DNA of 64,000 bases, from positions 2,418,001 through 2,482,000 of the forward strand of contig NZ_CP019327.1 of NCBI RefSeq assembly GCF_001971705.1. Direction: 5' to 3'. Source of the DNA: Natronorubrum daqingense (GTDB lineage Archaea; Halobacteriota; Halobacteria; Halobacteriales; Natrialbaceae). The translations under genes and the position numbers were made by a program. Position 1 is the first letter of the stretch, and each line of letters begins with the position of its first letter. Shown here one piece after another: positions 1 through 8,890 of the stretch. The notes beneath the pieces were generated by a model, which was given only the letters and a program-made list of their open reading frames with translations, did no database searches and was not told the DNA's origin.

Positions 1-1
1 C

Positions 2-46
2 GTCGACGACTACATCGAGACGACTCACCCATCGTTCGCTCTTTAA
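2..46 (+). CDS. Possible C-terminal end of a gene entering from upstream
   Basis: From base 2 the second frame reads a short acidic-to-neutral tail (VDDYIETTHPSFAL) that ends at a TAA at 44-46. The composition is protein-like, and the next gene begins only at 278, so this may be the last 14 codons of a gene cut by the window edge. No family can be recognised from so few residues, and chance is possible. Confidence 0.3.
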   Translation, partial: VDDYIETTHPSFAL

Positions 47-277
47 GTGCTTCTGGTCACAAGGTGAAGCTACGAGGAGCTTTTCGCGGACGGTCTCTAC
101 TCGAGCAGTTGCGGGTATCGCTCGAGAGAATCCCGTATGGGACGGTTCGACACGGGCCGTAGACGGCCGTCCTCGAGTCAGTCATCAATCGACCGTCCTC
201 GTGAGTCGGGCGGACGGTGTCAGCGAGTCACACCGTCGAGCGAGCCTTTTTCTGTCTGCCTGTCCGAGCGGGAGGTA

Positions 278-1063
278 ATGAGAGACGACGGGACCGACCC
301 CGGTTCGGGCGTCGATCAGCCACGAGCCGTCGGTGACAACTCACGGCGCGAGTTCGCCCAAGAGCGCCGCCTCGAGACCCGCCCCGGGTCCGGCGCGCTG
401 TCTCGCGCGGACGTCCAACGCGATTCGACGGTCCGCCAGTGGGGCGTCGTCACGCCGAGTGCGACGGTTATCGGCCGTGCGGAAACCCCCGACTCGGACC
501 TCTCCGAACGCATCCGCCGCCTCCACGACGAACAACACGGAGCGACACCGGGCTACAGCGAGCGCGCCCACAGGCTCGATCGACTGCGAACCACGCAGGC
601 GCTGTGTAACGCCCTCGAGGTGACGCCGTGGCAACGCGACCTCGCGCTCGGCGTTATGGACGAGATCGATCTCACGGAGTTCGGGAGCCAGCGAGCGATT
701 CCGAAGGTCGCGCTCGTCGTGATCCGTCACGTCGTCGACGAGGATCGAAAACGGTACTTCGGGCTCGACGACATCGACGCGCAGTCGCTGTCGGCCGATC
801 GGATGGACGAGCTATTCGGCCAGTACCGAGCGCACGACATCACCGACGAAGAGACGTTCAAGCGCCTCGCCGCGGAGTACGGCCTCGAGACGACGAACCT
901 GAATCGGCTCCGGCGCGTCCTCAGGTCCCAACTCGACGAGGAGTTGCCAGCCTACGGTCGAAACCCCTACCGAGACCCCAATCTACCGGCCGTGACGGGG
1001 ACGAACGATGCGGGAAGCGATGGTGCGAGCGCGACTGCGGGCGGAGACGCGAATACGGAGTGA
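278..1063 (+). CDS. Haloarchaeal RNA polymerase subunit epsilon-like protein
   Basis: The product is 261 aa, acidic at the N terminus, with a conserved core from about residue 50 (WGVVTPSATVIGRAETPDSD) to residue 230. The core is helical and resembles a cyclin-like or winged-helix fold. I recognise the pattern as the protein that haloarchaeal annotations call DNA-directed RNA polymerase subunit epsilon, and its role in transcription rests on that family name alone. The ATG at 278 was chosen because the 47 residues encoded from the ATG at 137 are basic and low-complexity, unlike the rest. A GGAGGT lies just before 278 but is only 2 nt away, so it may not act as a ribosome site. The end (1063) faces a convergent membrane gene 6 bp away. 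Confidence 0.6.
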   Translation: MRDDGTDPGSGVDQPRAVGDNSRREFAQERRLETRPGSGALSRADVQRDSTVRQWGVVTPSATVIGRAETPDSDLSERIRRLHDEQHGATPGYSERAHRLDRLRTTQALCNALEVTPWQRDLALGVMDEIDLTEFGSQRAIPKVALVVIRHVVDEDRKRYFGLDDIDAQSLSADRMDELFGQYRAHDITDEETFKRLAAEYGLETTNLNRLRRVLRSQLDEELPAYGRNPYRDPNLPAVTGTNDAGSDGASATAGGDANTE

Positions 1064-1069
1064 GGCTTT

Positions 1070-1951
1070 TTATCGCTCACGCGGCCCTCGGGCGACGTTG
1101 CGACGTTTAGCGACCACGTACGCGACAGACGTTACCCAGAGCGCTCCGAAGTAGGCGTATATCCCCCAGCCAGCCGGGTAGCCGAACGACTGGATGGCCG
1201 TGATCGCGTACGCCAGGCCGTATACGGCGATCGGGACCCCGACGTACGTCCAGACGGCCGGCGTCCAGTCGGTGTCACCACCTCGAGGCGCGGTGACGTC
1301 GATAAACAACGCGACGAGCGTGAGGACGGACAGGGGGACGAAAAGGAACATCGCGACCCACGAGAGGACGAACGCAGCGCCGTGTTCGGATTGGACCACG
1401 AACCCGGAGCCCACGATCAGCGGTGCTGTGACGACGTAGAACGGGACGAGGTGCCACCAACGGAGGGTGCCGTCGGACGTGCCGTCAGTGGCCGACGCAT
1501 CCGTCGGGTGGTGTTCGCGCCAGACTCGAGTCGCGATCCACGCGCCGACGAGCGCACCGATCATCGCGGCCAGGACGGCGATTCCGACGCTGAGCGCGAC
1601 GACGAGCGGCAACGCGACGGCCGAAGCGACGACCATCCACTCGGGAGACCCGCCGATCGTCGTCGCCGTGTTGAGGAGGGTAACGAGAACCATGGCGAGC
1701 GAACCCGTCAGCCCGGTCCACAGGCCGGCGCGACGGGTCGGTGTCGTTCGGTTCCGATAGTAGACGCCGACGAGCAGGCTGGTCGCGAGCAGGGGTCCCG
1801 CCGAAACCGAGCCACCGACCGTGACGACCTCGGTCGGGACGGGACGCCAGGTGAGGGCGAACGTAACCGGAACCGACGCGAGTCCGGCGAGGATCGCCAC
1901 CCGCAGGGATTCCTCGGAGAGGTCTTCACGGAGGTCGCGACGGGAAACCAT
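1070..1951 (-). CDS. Multi-pass membrane protein (DUF5518-like)
   Basis: The product is 293 aa with about eight hydrophobic segments, roughly at residues 17-33, 47-62, 82-100, 108-140, 170-188, 196-220, 236-255 and 262-282. A short acidic Thr/Ser/Asp-rich loop near residues 148-162 separates two halves. The N-terminal half, with Gly/Ala/Val-rich helices, resembles haloarchaeal DUF5518 proteins. There are no catalytic motifs or cofactor sites to see. It is convergent with the epsilon-like gene. The function is unknown; a structural or transport role would be a guess. Confidence 0.6.
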   Translation of the reverse strand: MVSRRDLREDLSEESLRVAILAGLASVPVTFALTWRPVPTEVVTVGGSVSAGPLLATSLLVGVYYRNRTTPTRRAGLWTGLTGSLAMVLVTLLNTATTIGGSPEWMVVASAVALPLVVALSVGIAVLAAMIGALVGAWIATRVWREHHPTDASATDGTSDGTLRWWHLVPFYVVTAPLIVGSGFVVQSEHGAAFVLSWVAMFLFVPLSVLTLVALFIDVTAPRGGDTDWTPAVWTYVGVPIAVYGLAYAITAIQSFGYPAGWGIYAYFGALWVTSVAYVVAKRRNVARGPRER

Positions 1952-2037
1952 CGGTCGACCGAACCTAACGTGTCTGTTGTATTAACTGTATAGGTGATGA
2001 CGTGCGCACCGGGGCGAGGTTGCCTCGCTTCCCGTTC

Positions 2038-3102
2038 TCACTCGAGGGCTGCCTCGACGGCGTCCATCGCGCGATCGACCTTTTCTGTGTCGGCGTTGTA
2101 CCCCATGTGGCCGAGTCGAAGGATGTCGTCGGCCAACTCGCCCAGTCCCGTCGAGAGCACGATTCCGGCCTCGTCGGCGACGTGCTGTTGTACGCGCGTC
2201 GCCTCTCCGGGGAGGTGAAACGCCGTCACGGTGGGCGATGCGCGCTCGGGGTCGGGATACAACTCGAGGCCGAGTTCGTCGCCGCGCGCTCGACACCGGG
2301 CGGCGGCTTCCTCGTGGCGCTCGTAGACGGCCTCGAGTCCCTCCTCGAGGACCAGATCGAGGGCTGTATCGAGTGCGCTCACGTTCGCGGTGAGGTGCGT
2401 GTAGGGGAATCCGTCGGAGACGTCCCGCCAGAGCAAGAGGTTCGTGTAGCGCGAGGAGAGGTCGCGGGCTGCCATCTGCTCCCACGCCCGGTCGCTGACC
2501 GCTGCGGTCGTCAGCCCCGAGGGTGCGCTGAAACACTTCTGGGAGGCCCCGAGACAGACATCGATTCGATCGGTCGGCACCGGGGTTCCCCCGAGCGACG
2601 AGACGGCGTCGACGACGCTGAGCACGTCGTGTTCCTCGAGCAAATCCAGCACGGGGCTCATGTCGTTGAGCGTTCCCGTCGGCGTCTCGCAGTGAACCAT
2701 CGTCGCCACGGTGAACGGTTCCCCGGCAGCGTCGGCCTCCTCGAGCGTCGTTGCGATCGCCTCGAGGTCGTAGCCCTCGTCGTAGGGAGCAGAGACCAGT
2801 TCAGCCTGGCCATCGTAGGAGTCGACGAAGTCCGCGAAGCCGTCACCGTAGAGGCCGTTCGAAATGCACAACACTCGGTCGCCGGGTTCGATCAGCGAGG
2901 CGATTGCTGACTCGAGGCCGAGGATCCCCTCGCCGCCGGGAACGACCACGTCGTGAGAGGTGTCGTAGACGGTCTCGAGTTTCCGACAGACCGCGTCGTA
3001 TCGCTCGGCGAACGCGGGATCGACGTTCGGGTTCGGTTGTGGCTCGGCCATCGCCTCCCTGACCGCGGGCGGGATCGTCGTCGGCCCTGGCGTGAACTTC
3101 AT
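2038..3102 (-). CDS. Class V aminotransferase (alanine-glyoxylate / serine-pyruvate type)
   Basis: The 354 aa protein is a fold-type I PLP enzyme, of the length expected for serine-pyruvate/alanine-glyoxylate aminotransferases. The N terminus (FTPGPTTIPPAVREAM) is the family signature. The segment VVDAVSSLGG carries the Asp that holds the PLP ring nitrogen, and LGASQKCFSAPSG carries the Schiff-base Lys. It probably interconverts alanine or serine with glyoxylate or pyruvate in the cytoplasm. In archaea the exact donor is uncertain, and a phosphonate or aspartate substrate cannot be excluded. It is divergent from the DsbA-like gene, about 140 bp away. Confidence 0.85.
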   Translation of the reverse strand: MKFTPGPTTIPPAVREAMAEPQPNPNVDPAFAERYDAVCRKLETVYDTSHDVVVPGGEGILGLESAIASLIEPGDRVLCISNGLYGDGFADFVDSYDGQAELVSAPYDEGYDLEAIATTLEEADAAGEPFTVATMVHCETPTGTLNDMSPVLDLLEEHDVLSVVDAVSSLGGTPVPTDRIDVCLGASQKCFSAPSGLTTAAVSDRAWEQMAARDLSSRYTNLLLWRDVSDGFPYTHLTANVSALDTALDLVLEEGLEAVYERHEEAAARCRARGDELGLELYPDPERASPTVTAFHLPGEATRVQQHVADEAGIVLSTGLGELADDILRLGHMGYNADTEKVDRAMDAVEAALE

Positions 3103-3240
3103 GCATCGTCGTGGGACGCGGTGACATTAGCCCGTTGTGATTCGGACGCTGACGGCGTCGAATCGGGTTGGGGAACAGCCCGTAGCGAATCGCTCGCCGG
3201 TTGCCGTCGACTTTTCAGGCGCAGGTCCCTACGGTGTGGT

Positions 3241-3888
3241 ATGTCCGATTCAGCCGATCGGCTCGTCCTCTACGCCGATTACGTCTGCCCGTTCTGTTAT
3301 CTCGGTACGCGCTCGCTCGAGCGATACCGAGAGAGCCGCGAGAAGCCGCTGGAAGTCGACTGGCGGCCGTTCGACCTTCGCCGCGGGAAACGAACTCCCG
3401 ACGGGTCGATCGACCACGAAGTCGACGACGGCAAGGACGAGGAGTACTTCGAACAGGCGAAACAGAACGTGCGTCGCCTGCAGGAGGAGTACGGCGTCGA
3501 GATGGCTCAGGAACTCGCGATCGATGTCGATTCGCTGCCCGCCCAGCAGGCGTCGTGGTGCGTAAAACAAGAACACCGCGCGCAGTGGGCCGCCTTCGAC
3601 GAGGCCGTCTACGAGGCGCTCTGGCTCGAGGAACGCGACATCGGCGACCCGGACGTACTGATCGACATCGCCGAGGACGTCGACGTGTCGTCCGACGATA
3701 TTCGAGACGCGCTCGCAGACGACGAACGCCGAGCGGAACTCGAGGAGGAGTTCGACGCGTCGCGGCGGCGCGGAATCTCCGGCGTCCCGGCGTTCGTCGC
3801 CGACGGCCGACTCGCGCGCGGGGCGGTTCCGCCCGAACGCCTCGAGCAACTATTCGCTGGCGCGGGCGCGAGCAACGCGAGTCGGTGA
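3241..3888 (+). CDS. DsbA family / FrnE-like thioredoxin-fold oxidoreductase
   Basis: The product is 215 aa. Residues 16-19 are CPFC in the context LYADYVCPFCYLGTRSLER, the redox-active motif of DSBA-like proteins of the FrnE/2-hydroxychromene isomerase group. The helical insertion and the C-terminal segment GISGVPAFVADGR, with the cis-Pro loop (GVPAF), complete the fold. No signal peptide is seen, so it is cytoplasmic, as usual for FrnE. It likely handles disulfides or thiol-dependent isomerisation; the substrate is unknown. The start at 3241 gives the family N terminus; the reading frame stays open upstream to 2953, but that part is arginine-rich shadow of the aminotransferase. Confidence 0.8.
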   Translation: MSDSADRLVLYADYVCPFCYLGTRSLERYRESREKPLEVDWRPFDLRRGKRTPDGSIDHEVDDGKDEEYFEQAKQNVRRLQEEYGVEMAQELAIDVDSLPAQQASWCVKQEHRAQWAAFDEAVYEALWLEERDIGDPDVLIDIAEDVDVSSDDIRDALADDERRAELEEEFDASRRRGISGVPAFVADGRLARGAVPPERLEQLFAGAGASNASR

Positions 3889-3892
3889 GCGA

Positions 3893-4738
3893 TCACTCGA
3901 GTTTCTCGAGACCGTCGACGAACGATCCCTGCGGGCCGACGAGCGTGATCGGGTCGTTCGCGAGCGAGACGGTAACGGTCACCGGCGGCTCGAGTCGCTG
4001 ACGATTCCGTCCGTCGCTGATCACGTAGGCGGTTTCGGCCCCCGAAACGGTGACCTCGAGGGGCGTCTCGGGATCGACGACCAGTGGCGGCATCGCGTCC
4101 GCCGCGGCCATCTGCGTGACGACGAGCGCGTCCGTCGACGGCTGGACGATGGGGCCGCCCTCGCTCAAATTGTACGCGGTCGAGCCCGTCGGCGTCGCTA
4201 CGAGCACGCCGTCGGCGTGGCTCTCGACGTAGCGACGACCGTCGACGCGAACGTCGATCGTCGCCCCGCCGCCGTGTCCCCGACGGGGGCCGTGGATGAC
4301 GATTTCGTTGAGCGCCGGCTCGAGTTCCCAGTCGCCGTCGGCCTCGGTTGCAGTGAGGCGAGACAGCGTCCGCCCCTCGAGTGAGTCGGCTTCTGTGGCC
4401 GCTGTCACGAGGTCGGTGACGGCGTCGACGGCGTCCGCCGGTGAGACGGCGTTGAGGAAGCCGACTTCGCCGAGGTTGACGCCCAGAATCGGTGTCGGTC
4501 CGACTTCGCGGGCGACGAACAACAGCGTGCCGTCGCCGCCGATACTGACGACGAAGTCTCGGTCGTGCATCCGGTCGACGGAGACGCCGGCGTCGTCGAT
4601 CGCCTCACCAGTGAGCTCGTCGACGACGATGTCGACGGACGCGGATTGGACCTCCTCGAGCGTCGTTTTGATCTCCCTCGCGAGGGCTTGTGCACGTTCG
4701 TTGTCGCGTTGAGCGACGAGACCGACGGCGACCTCCAT
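3893..4738 (-). CDS. ppnK: NAD kinase
   Basis: The 281 aa protein phosphorylates NAD to NADP. The GGDGT motif (SIGGDGTLLFVAREV, near residue 75) carries the catalytic Asp, and ALNEIVIHG carries the NE motif. The segment SHADGVLVATPTGSTAYNLSEGGPI is the second diagnostic block. The ATG at 4738 was chosen because it begins directly at the Rossmann-like first strand (MEVAVGLVAQRDN); 23 further codons upstream to 4807 look non-coding and lie in the promoter region of the divergent gene at 4860. The end overlaps nothing; the DsbA-like gene ends 4 bp away, convergently. Confidence 0.9.
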   Translation of the reverse strand: MEVAVGLVAQRDNERAQALAREIKTTLEEVQSASVDIVVDELTGEAIDDAGVSVDRMHDRDFVVSIGGDGTLLFVAREVGPTPILGVNLGEVGFLNAVSPADAVDAVTDLVTAATEADSLEGRTLSRLTATEADGDWELEPALNEIVIHGPRRGHGGGATIDVRVDGRRYVESHADGVLVATPTGSTAYNLSEGGPIVQPSTDALVVTQMAAADAMPPLVVDPETPLEVTVSGAETAYVISDGRNRQRLEPPVTVTVSLANDPITLVGPQGSFVDGLEKLE

Positions 4739-4826
4739 TGCCCGCGAGTACCCGCTCCGTCGGCAAAAACCCACGCGATGGGAACAACTTGTTGGGCCAA
4801 GAACCACTCTCTCACCATCACCGTAA

Positions 4827-4836
4827 ATTGATATAC
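4827..4836 (+). promoter_or_regulatory. TATA-like element of the 4860 gene
   Basis: An AT-rich GATATA core at 4830-4835 lies about 28 nt before the ATG at 4860, the spacing expected for a leaderless archaeal transcript. Confidence 0.4.
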
Positions 4837-4859
4837 AGTCACTCGATATACTCTATAGA

Positions 4860-6224
4860 ATGCGTCGATCGCTGGTCATCGCCGCCGTGCTACTCGTCTT
4901 CGCCGTGCTCTTCGTCGGCGGCCCCTCGCTCTTGTTTTCGCCCTCCACCGACGACATCGATTCCGACGAGACGGAGGAGACCCCCGAACTGGTGACGATG
5001 GAAGACTCCCAGAGCGAGTTCTGGAAGTACCTCAGTCCGGAAGAGGAGTTTCAAGAGCGGAGTCCGCTCAACGTGATCGTCCGCGGTGAGACGGAAGAGA
5101 TCATCGCCGCGATGACAGAACAGGGCGACGGAGACTGGGAAGAGATCGAAGAGCTAGCAGAAGAGGACGAGGACAACGAGACGATTCTACAAGAGCAGTC
5201 GTACCTCGAGGACCACGACCGTCACGCGACGGGTGTTCAGTGGGGCGACGCCGACGGAACGACCCGGTACGCCTGGGTCGACCCAGGTCCCGACGAATCG
5301 GGCTACTGGACCGAGGAGTCCGGCCAGCTCGAGGAGGGCGACTACTACGGCCAGCGCTATCACATCCGACTCTACGAGAGTCCGAACCAGGACGACGAGT
5401 GGGTCACCATGCAAGCGCACACGGAGCACTTCGACTGGTTCACCCTCAGACACCGCGTCGACGGCGTCGAAGCAGCCCAGTCGAAGGTCGAGCGGGACTT
5501 CATGGACCTGCCACAGGTCAACACCGAAGAGGACGTCCAGCGAATCTACCTCGGTAACGACCAGTCCTCGGACTCGAACGGCTGGGCGACCGTCGTCGAC
5601 CTCGCGGGGATGGTCGTCGCCCCCGCGGGACTCGGCGTCGCAGCAGCCAAGCGTACCCGATCGACCGGGCTCGAACGCGAGAACGAGACGGCCGCAGAAC
5701 GCGTCTCCGAGCACACGCCAGAGCCCATCGACGATCGCCTAACCGACGTCGACCGGCGTCGCATCGCCGCCGCCTACGACCGTCTCGAGGGCGGACACCT
5801 CATCTTAGTGTTTACCATCCTCGCCCTGTTCCTCGGGGTTCGACTGGGTGGGATCGCACTCGAGCGCAACCTCGAGTTCCTGACGCCCCACATGATCGCG
5901 GCGATGTTGTACCCGCTCATCGCCGTCGGGATCCCGGTCGCGACCTACCTGATCGCAGGGACGCTGACGCGTCGGTTAGACGCTGCCATCGTCGCGTCGG
6001 GATCGCTCGTCGTCGCGATCTGGCTCGATTACGGCCTGCTCGGTATCGACTCGATTCCGATCGACGTCGTCTTCCAGCGGGTGCTCGTCGTGATCGCGCT
6101 CGGCTTGATCGCCGCCGGTGCGGCCAAACGCGCAACTCGAGAAACCAGGTTCAACGATCTGGTGGTCGCCGGCAGCGTGATGTGGGTCCTCGTCCTCGGC
6201 GGAACGCTATTTGGCTACATCTGA
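4860..6224 (+). CDS. Membrane protein of unknown function with extracytoplasmic acidic domain
   Basis: The 454 aa protein starts with a hydrophobic segment at residues 5-25 that could be a signal anchor. An acidic soluble domain follows (about 40-235, rich in Glu/Asp, with WGDADGTTRYAWVDPG-type aromatic stretches). The C-terminal part has five or six hydrophobic helices (about 238-256, 312-330, 345-368, 375-395, 403-422, 432-454). The soluble part is probably outside the cell. No enzyme motif is seen. It sits alone between NAD kinase and TFB, so context gives no function. Confidence 0.7.
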   Translation: MRRSLVIAAVLLVFAVLFVGGPSLLFSPSTDDIDSDETEETPELVTMEDSQSEFWKYLSPEEEFQERSPLNVIVRGETEEIIAAMTEQGDGDWEEIEELAEEDEDNETILQEQSYLEDHDRHATGVQWGDADGTTRYAWVDPGPDESGYWTEESGQLEEGDYYGQRYHIRLYESPNQDDEWVTMQAHTEHFDWFTLRHRVDGVEAAQSKVERDFMDLPQVNTEEDVQRIYLGNDQSSDSNGWATVVDLAGMVVAPAGLGVAAAKRTRSTGLERENETAAERVSEHTPEPIDDRLTDVDRRRIAAAYDRLEGGHLILVFTILALFLGVRLGGIALERNLEFLTPHMIAAMLYPLIAVGIPVATYLIAGTLTRRLDAAIVASGSLVVAIWLDYGLLGIDSIPIDVVFQRVLVVIALGLIAAGAAKRATRETRFNDLVVAGSVMWVLVLGGTLFGYI

Positions 6225-6328
6225 GTGAGTCGAATCGCGAATTGTGCATCAAGACGCGTCGAAATTGCGATTTTTGGTGGAGCGAGGGGGATCGGCCGGT
6301 GGTCCCTGACACAGTATCAGTATTTGTG

Positions 6329-6334
6329 TATAAA
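6329..6334 (+). promoter_or_regulatory. TATA box of the TFB gene
   Basis: TATAAA at 6329-6334 lies 50 nt before the TFB ATG at 6384. This predicts initiation near 6355-6360 and a short leader of roughly 25 nt. Confidence 0.5.
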
Positions 6335-6383
6335 CGCGATTTCGGCGAGGCCTTAAGGTCCTGCACCACGATACCTACAGTAA

Positions 6384-7349
6384 ATGGCACGTTCTACCCG
6401 CCAGCGCCAACGTGATTCTGAGACTAACGAACAGACCCAGGAAGCAGAGCAGCGGCGGGTATGTGATGAGTGTTCTGCGGGGACGCTCGTCAAAAGTGAG
6501 GATCAGGGCGAACTGGTGTGTGATCAATGTGGCCTCATCGTCGAGAGCGCAAACATCGACCGCGGGCCCGAGTGGCGCGCGTTCAATCACTCCGAGCGCC
6601 AGAACAAGTCCCGCGTCGGCGCACCGACGACGCAGACGATGCACGACAAGGGACTGACGACGTCCATCGACTGGAAGAACCAGGACGCCTACGGGCGCTC
6701 GCTCAGTTCGGATAAGCGCAGCCAGATGCGCCGCCTGCGAAAGTGGCAAGAACGCATCCGAACCAAAGACGCCGGCGAGCGAAACCTGCAGTTCGCTCTT
6801 TCGGAGACCGACCGAATGGCGTCCTCGCTGGCGATCCCACGATCCGTTCGCGAGGTCGCCTGCGTCATGTACCGACGCGCGCTCGACGAAGATCTCATCC
6901 GCGGGCGCTCGATCGAAGGCGTCGCGACCAGCACCCTCTACGCCGCCTGTCGCATGGAAGGCATTCCGCGCTCGCTCGAGGAAGTGTCCGCCGTCTCCCG
7001 AGTCGACCGAAAGGAGATCGGCCGAACCTATCGCTACGTCGCCCAGGAACTCGGCCTCGAGATGGAGCCGGTCAACCCCAAAAAGTACGTCCCGCGGTTT
7101 TGCTCCGAACTCGAGTTGTCCGAGGAGGTACAGGCGAAAGCCAACGAGATTATCGATACGACGACCGAGAAGGGACTGCTCTCGGGGAAGTCGCCGACGG
7201 GCTACGCCGCCGCGGCCATCTACGCGTCGTCGTTGCTCTGTAACGAGAAGAAGACCCAGCGCGAGGTCGCGGCCGTCTCGCAGGTGACCGAAGTGACAAT
7301 TCGCAACCGGTATCAAGAGCAGATCGAAGCGATGGGAATCCACGAGTAG
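6384..7349 (+). CDS. tfb: Transcription initiation factor IIB (TFB)
   Basis: The 321 aa protein has an N-terminal zinc ribbon with Cys27, Cys30, Cys46 and Cys49 (CDEC and CDQC). The B-finger/linker follows (about 60-110; [11 protein letters not shown], then [18 protein letters not shown]). Two cyclin-like repeats occupy about 125-215 and 222-315, and the C-terminal HTH sits near [14 protein letters not shown]. It bridges TBP-TATA and RNA polymerase. Haloarchaea carry several TFBs, so the paralogue number cannot be assigned. It has its own TATA element upstream and appears monocistronic. Confidence 0.95.
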   Translation: MARSTRQRQRDSETNEQTQEAEQRRVCDECSAGTLVKSEDQGELVCDQCGLIVESANIDRGPEWRAFNHSERQNKSRVGAPTTQTMHDKGLTTSIDWKNQDAYGRSLSSDKRSQMRRLRKWQERIRTKDAGERNLQFALSETDRMASSLAIPRSVREVACVMYRRALDEDLIRGRSIEGVATSTLYAACRMEGIPRSLEEVSAVSRVDRKEIGRTYRYVAQELGLEMEPVNPKKYVPRFCSELELSEEVQAKANEIIDTTTEKGLLSGKSPTGYAAAAIYASSLLCNEKKTQREVAAVSQVTEVTIRNRYQEQIEAMGIHE

Positions 7350-7465
7350 CTGGCAGAGTCACATTTCTCTCGTTTTGGCCGACTCGAACGTGTTCCAATG
7401 TGACACGTGTCCACTTTTTGCCAGTGAAGCGAGGCTATTAGGACGAGCCACTCGTATCCGACCCT

Positions 7466-8260
7466 ATGATCGACCTTCGCTTTTCGGAGGCGGAACTGGC
7501 GCAACGACGCGACCACATTACGGCGTTCATTCGCGAGCAAGTCGACGCTGCCGGTGTCGAGGAAGTAGTTCTCGGATTATCGGGGGGAATCGATAGCACC
7601 ATCACGGCGTACCTCGCCGTCGATGCGCTCGGCGCAGAGAACGTCCACGGACTCGTCCTCCCGGCGACCGTCAGCAGCGGCGAGAACATGAGCGACGCCG
7701 AACGAGTCGCACAAGACCTCGAGATGAGTTACGACGTGATCGAAATCGAGCCGATCGTCGACTCGCTGCTCGCGGCCTACCCCGAAGCCGAGGGCGACCA
7801 CGAGGCCGTCGGCAACGCTCGAGCGCGCGTTCGCGCCGTGTTGAACTACCTCGTCGCGAATCACGATGGACGGCTGGTGTTGGGCACCGGAAACCGAAGC
7901 GAGGCTGCCGTGGGCTACTTCACGAAATACGGCGACGGTGCCGTCGACTGCCACCCGATCGCGAACCTCTATAAGGCACAGGTTCGCCAGCTCGCGCGCC
8001 ACGTCGGCGTTCCCGAGGATCTCGCCGAGAAGACGCCGACGGCCGAGTTGTGGGCCGATCAGACCGACGAGGACGAACTGGGAATCAGCTACGACACGCT
8101 CGATTCGATCCTCGCGACGCACGTCGACGGCCCCCTCTCGGTCGCCGCGACCAGCCGCGAACTCGAGGTCGAGGAAGCGACCGTCGAGGAGGTCCGCGAG
8201 ATGTACGAGCGAAGCGCGCACAAGCGACAGGTTCCACCCGGGCCGGAACCGCTGAACTAA
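7466..8260 (+). CDS. nadE: NAD synthetase (ammonia- or glutamine-dependent, single domain)
   Basis: The 264 aa protein is of the short NadE type without a glutaminase domain. The PP-loop SGGIDS is at residues 39-44. LGTGNRSEAAVGYFTKYGDGAVD is the NAD-synthetase block that binds deamido-NAD, and KTPTAELWADQTDEDELG is the C-terminal signature. It amidates nicotinate adenine dinucleotide to NAD with ATP. Together with NAD kinase 2.7 kb away it supplies NAD(P), but the two are not in an operon. Confidence 0.93.
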   Translation: MIDLRFSEAELAQRRDHITAFIREQVDAAGVEEVVLGLSGGIDSTITAYLAVDALGAENVHGLVLPATVSSGENMSDAERVAQDLEMSYDVIEIEPIVDSLLAAYPEAEGDHEAVGNARARVRAVLNYLVANHDGRLVLGTGNRSEAAVGYFTKYGDGAVDCHPIANLYKAQVRQLARHVGVPEDLAEKTPTAELWADQTDEDELGISYDTLDSILATHVDGPLSVAATSRELEVEEATVEEVREMYERSAHKRQVPPGPEPLN

Positions 8261-8287
8261 TCCTGCCGAAATCCGAATCGACCTCGC

Positions 8288-8824
8288 TCACTCGTCTCGC
8301 GAGCGCCACTCGTCCTCGAGCAGGCCGTACCAGTAGGTATCGTGGTACTCGCCGTCGACGAATATTTCGTCGCGGTGGACGCCCTCTTTCGTGAAGCCGA
8401 CCGACTCGAGGAGTCGCTGTGAGGCCTCGTTGAAGGCGAAGACGCGGGCGTCGACTTTGTGCAAGCCGAGTTGGTCGAACCCGTAGGAGACGAGACGCTC
8501 CGTCGCGGCGCTACCGTACCCCTGGTCGTGGTGGTCGGGTGCGATCCAGTATCCGATTTCCGCGCGTTGGGCCCCCCACTCGATCGAATTGAAGCTAATC
8601 GTTCCCACCGGCGTCGACTCGGCGACGATCAGGAGATTGACCGTGTCGTCACCACAGACGACGTTCTCGAAGAAGTCCTGTTCCTGTGTGCGGTTAACCG
8701 GTCTCGAGGCACCGATCGCCCGCCAGATTCGGGGATCGTTGATCTGGTGGAGGAACTCGAGGTCGTCCTCCTCGATCGGTCGGAGGTCGACGCGGTCGCC
8801 GGGCAGAAACGCTGCGTCTGGCAT
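8288..8824 (-). CDS. GNAT N-acetyltransferase (RimJ/RimL type)
   Basis: The 178 aa protein matches the RimJ/RimL-type acetyltransferase layout. It begins DRVDLRPIEEDDLEFLHQIND, and the acetyl-CoA pyrophosphate loop is HHDQGYGSAATERLV (about 98-112). The C-terminal motif B is ASQRLLESVGFTKEGVHRDE. It transfers acetyl from acetyl-CoA to an amine, probably a protein N terminus or a small amine; the substrate cannot be read from the sequence. It is convergent with nadE and upstream of a same-strand crotonase gene, 66 bp away. Confidence 0.85.
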   Translation of the reverse strand: MPDAAFLPGDRVDLRPIEEDDLEFLHQINDPRIWRAIGASRPVNRTQEQDFFENVVCGDDTVNLLIVAESTPVGTISFNSIEWGAQRAEIGYWIAPDHHDQGYGSAATERLVSYGFDQLGLHKVDARVFAFNEASQRLLESVGFTKEGVHRDEIFVDGEYHDTYWYGLLEDEWRSRDE

Positions 8825-8890
8825 GCCCTGTCGTTTCGTTGGGGTGACGAAAAAGGTGTGGACGCGACGGAAATGCGCTCCCGGCGGGCG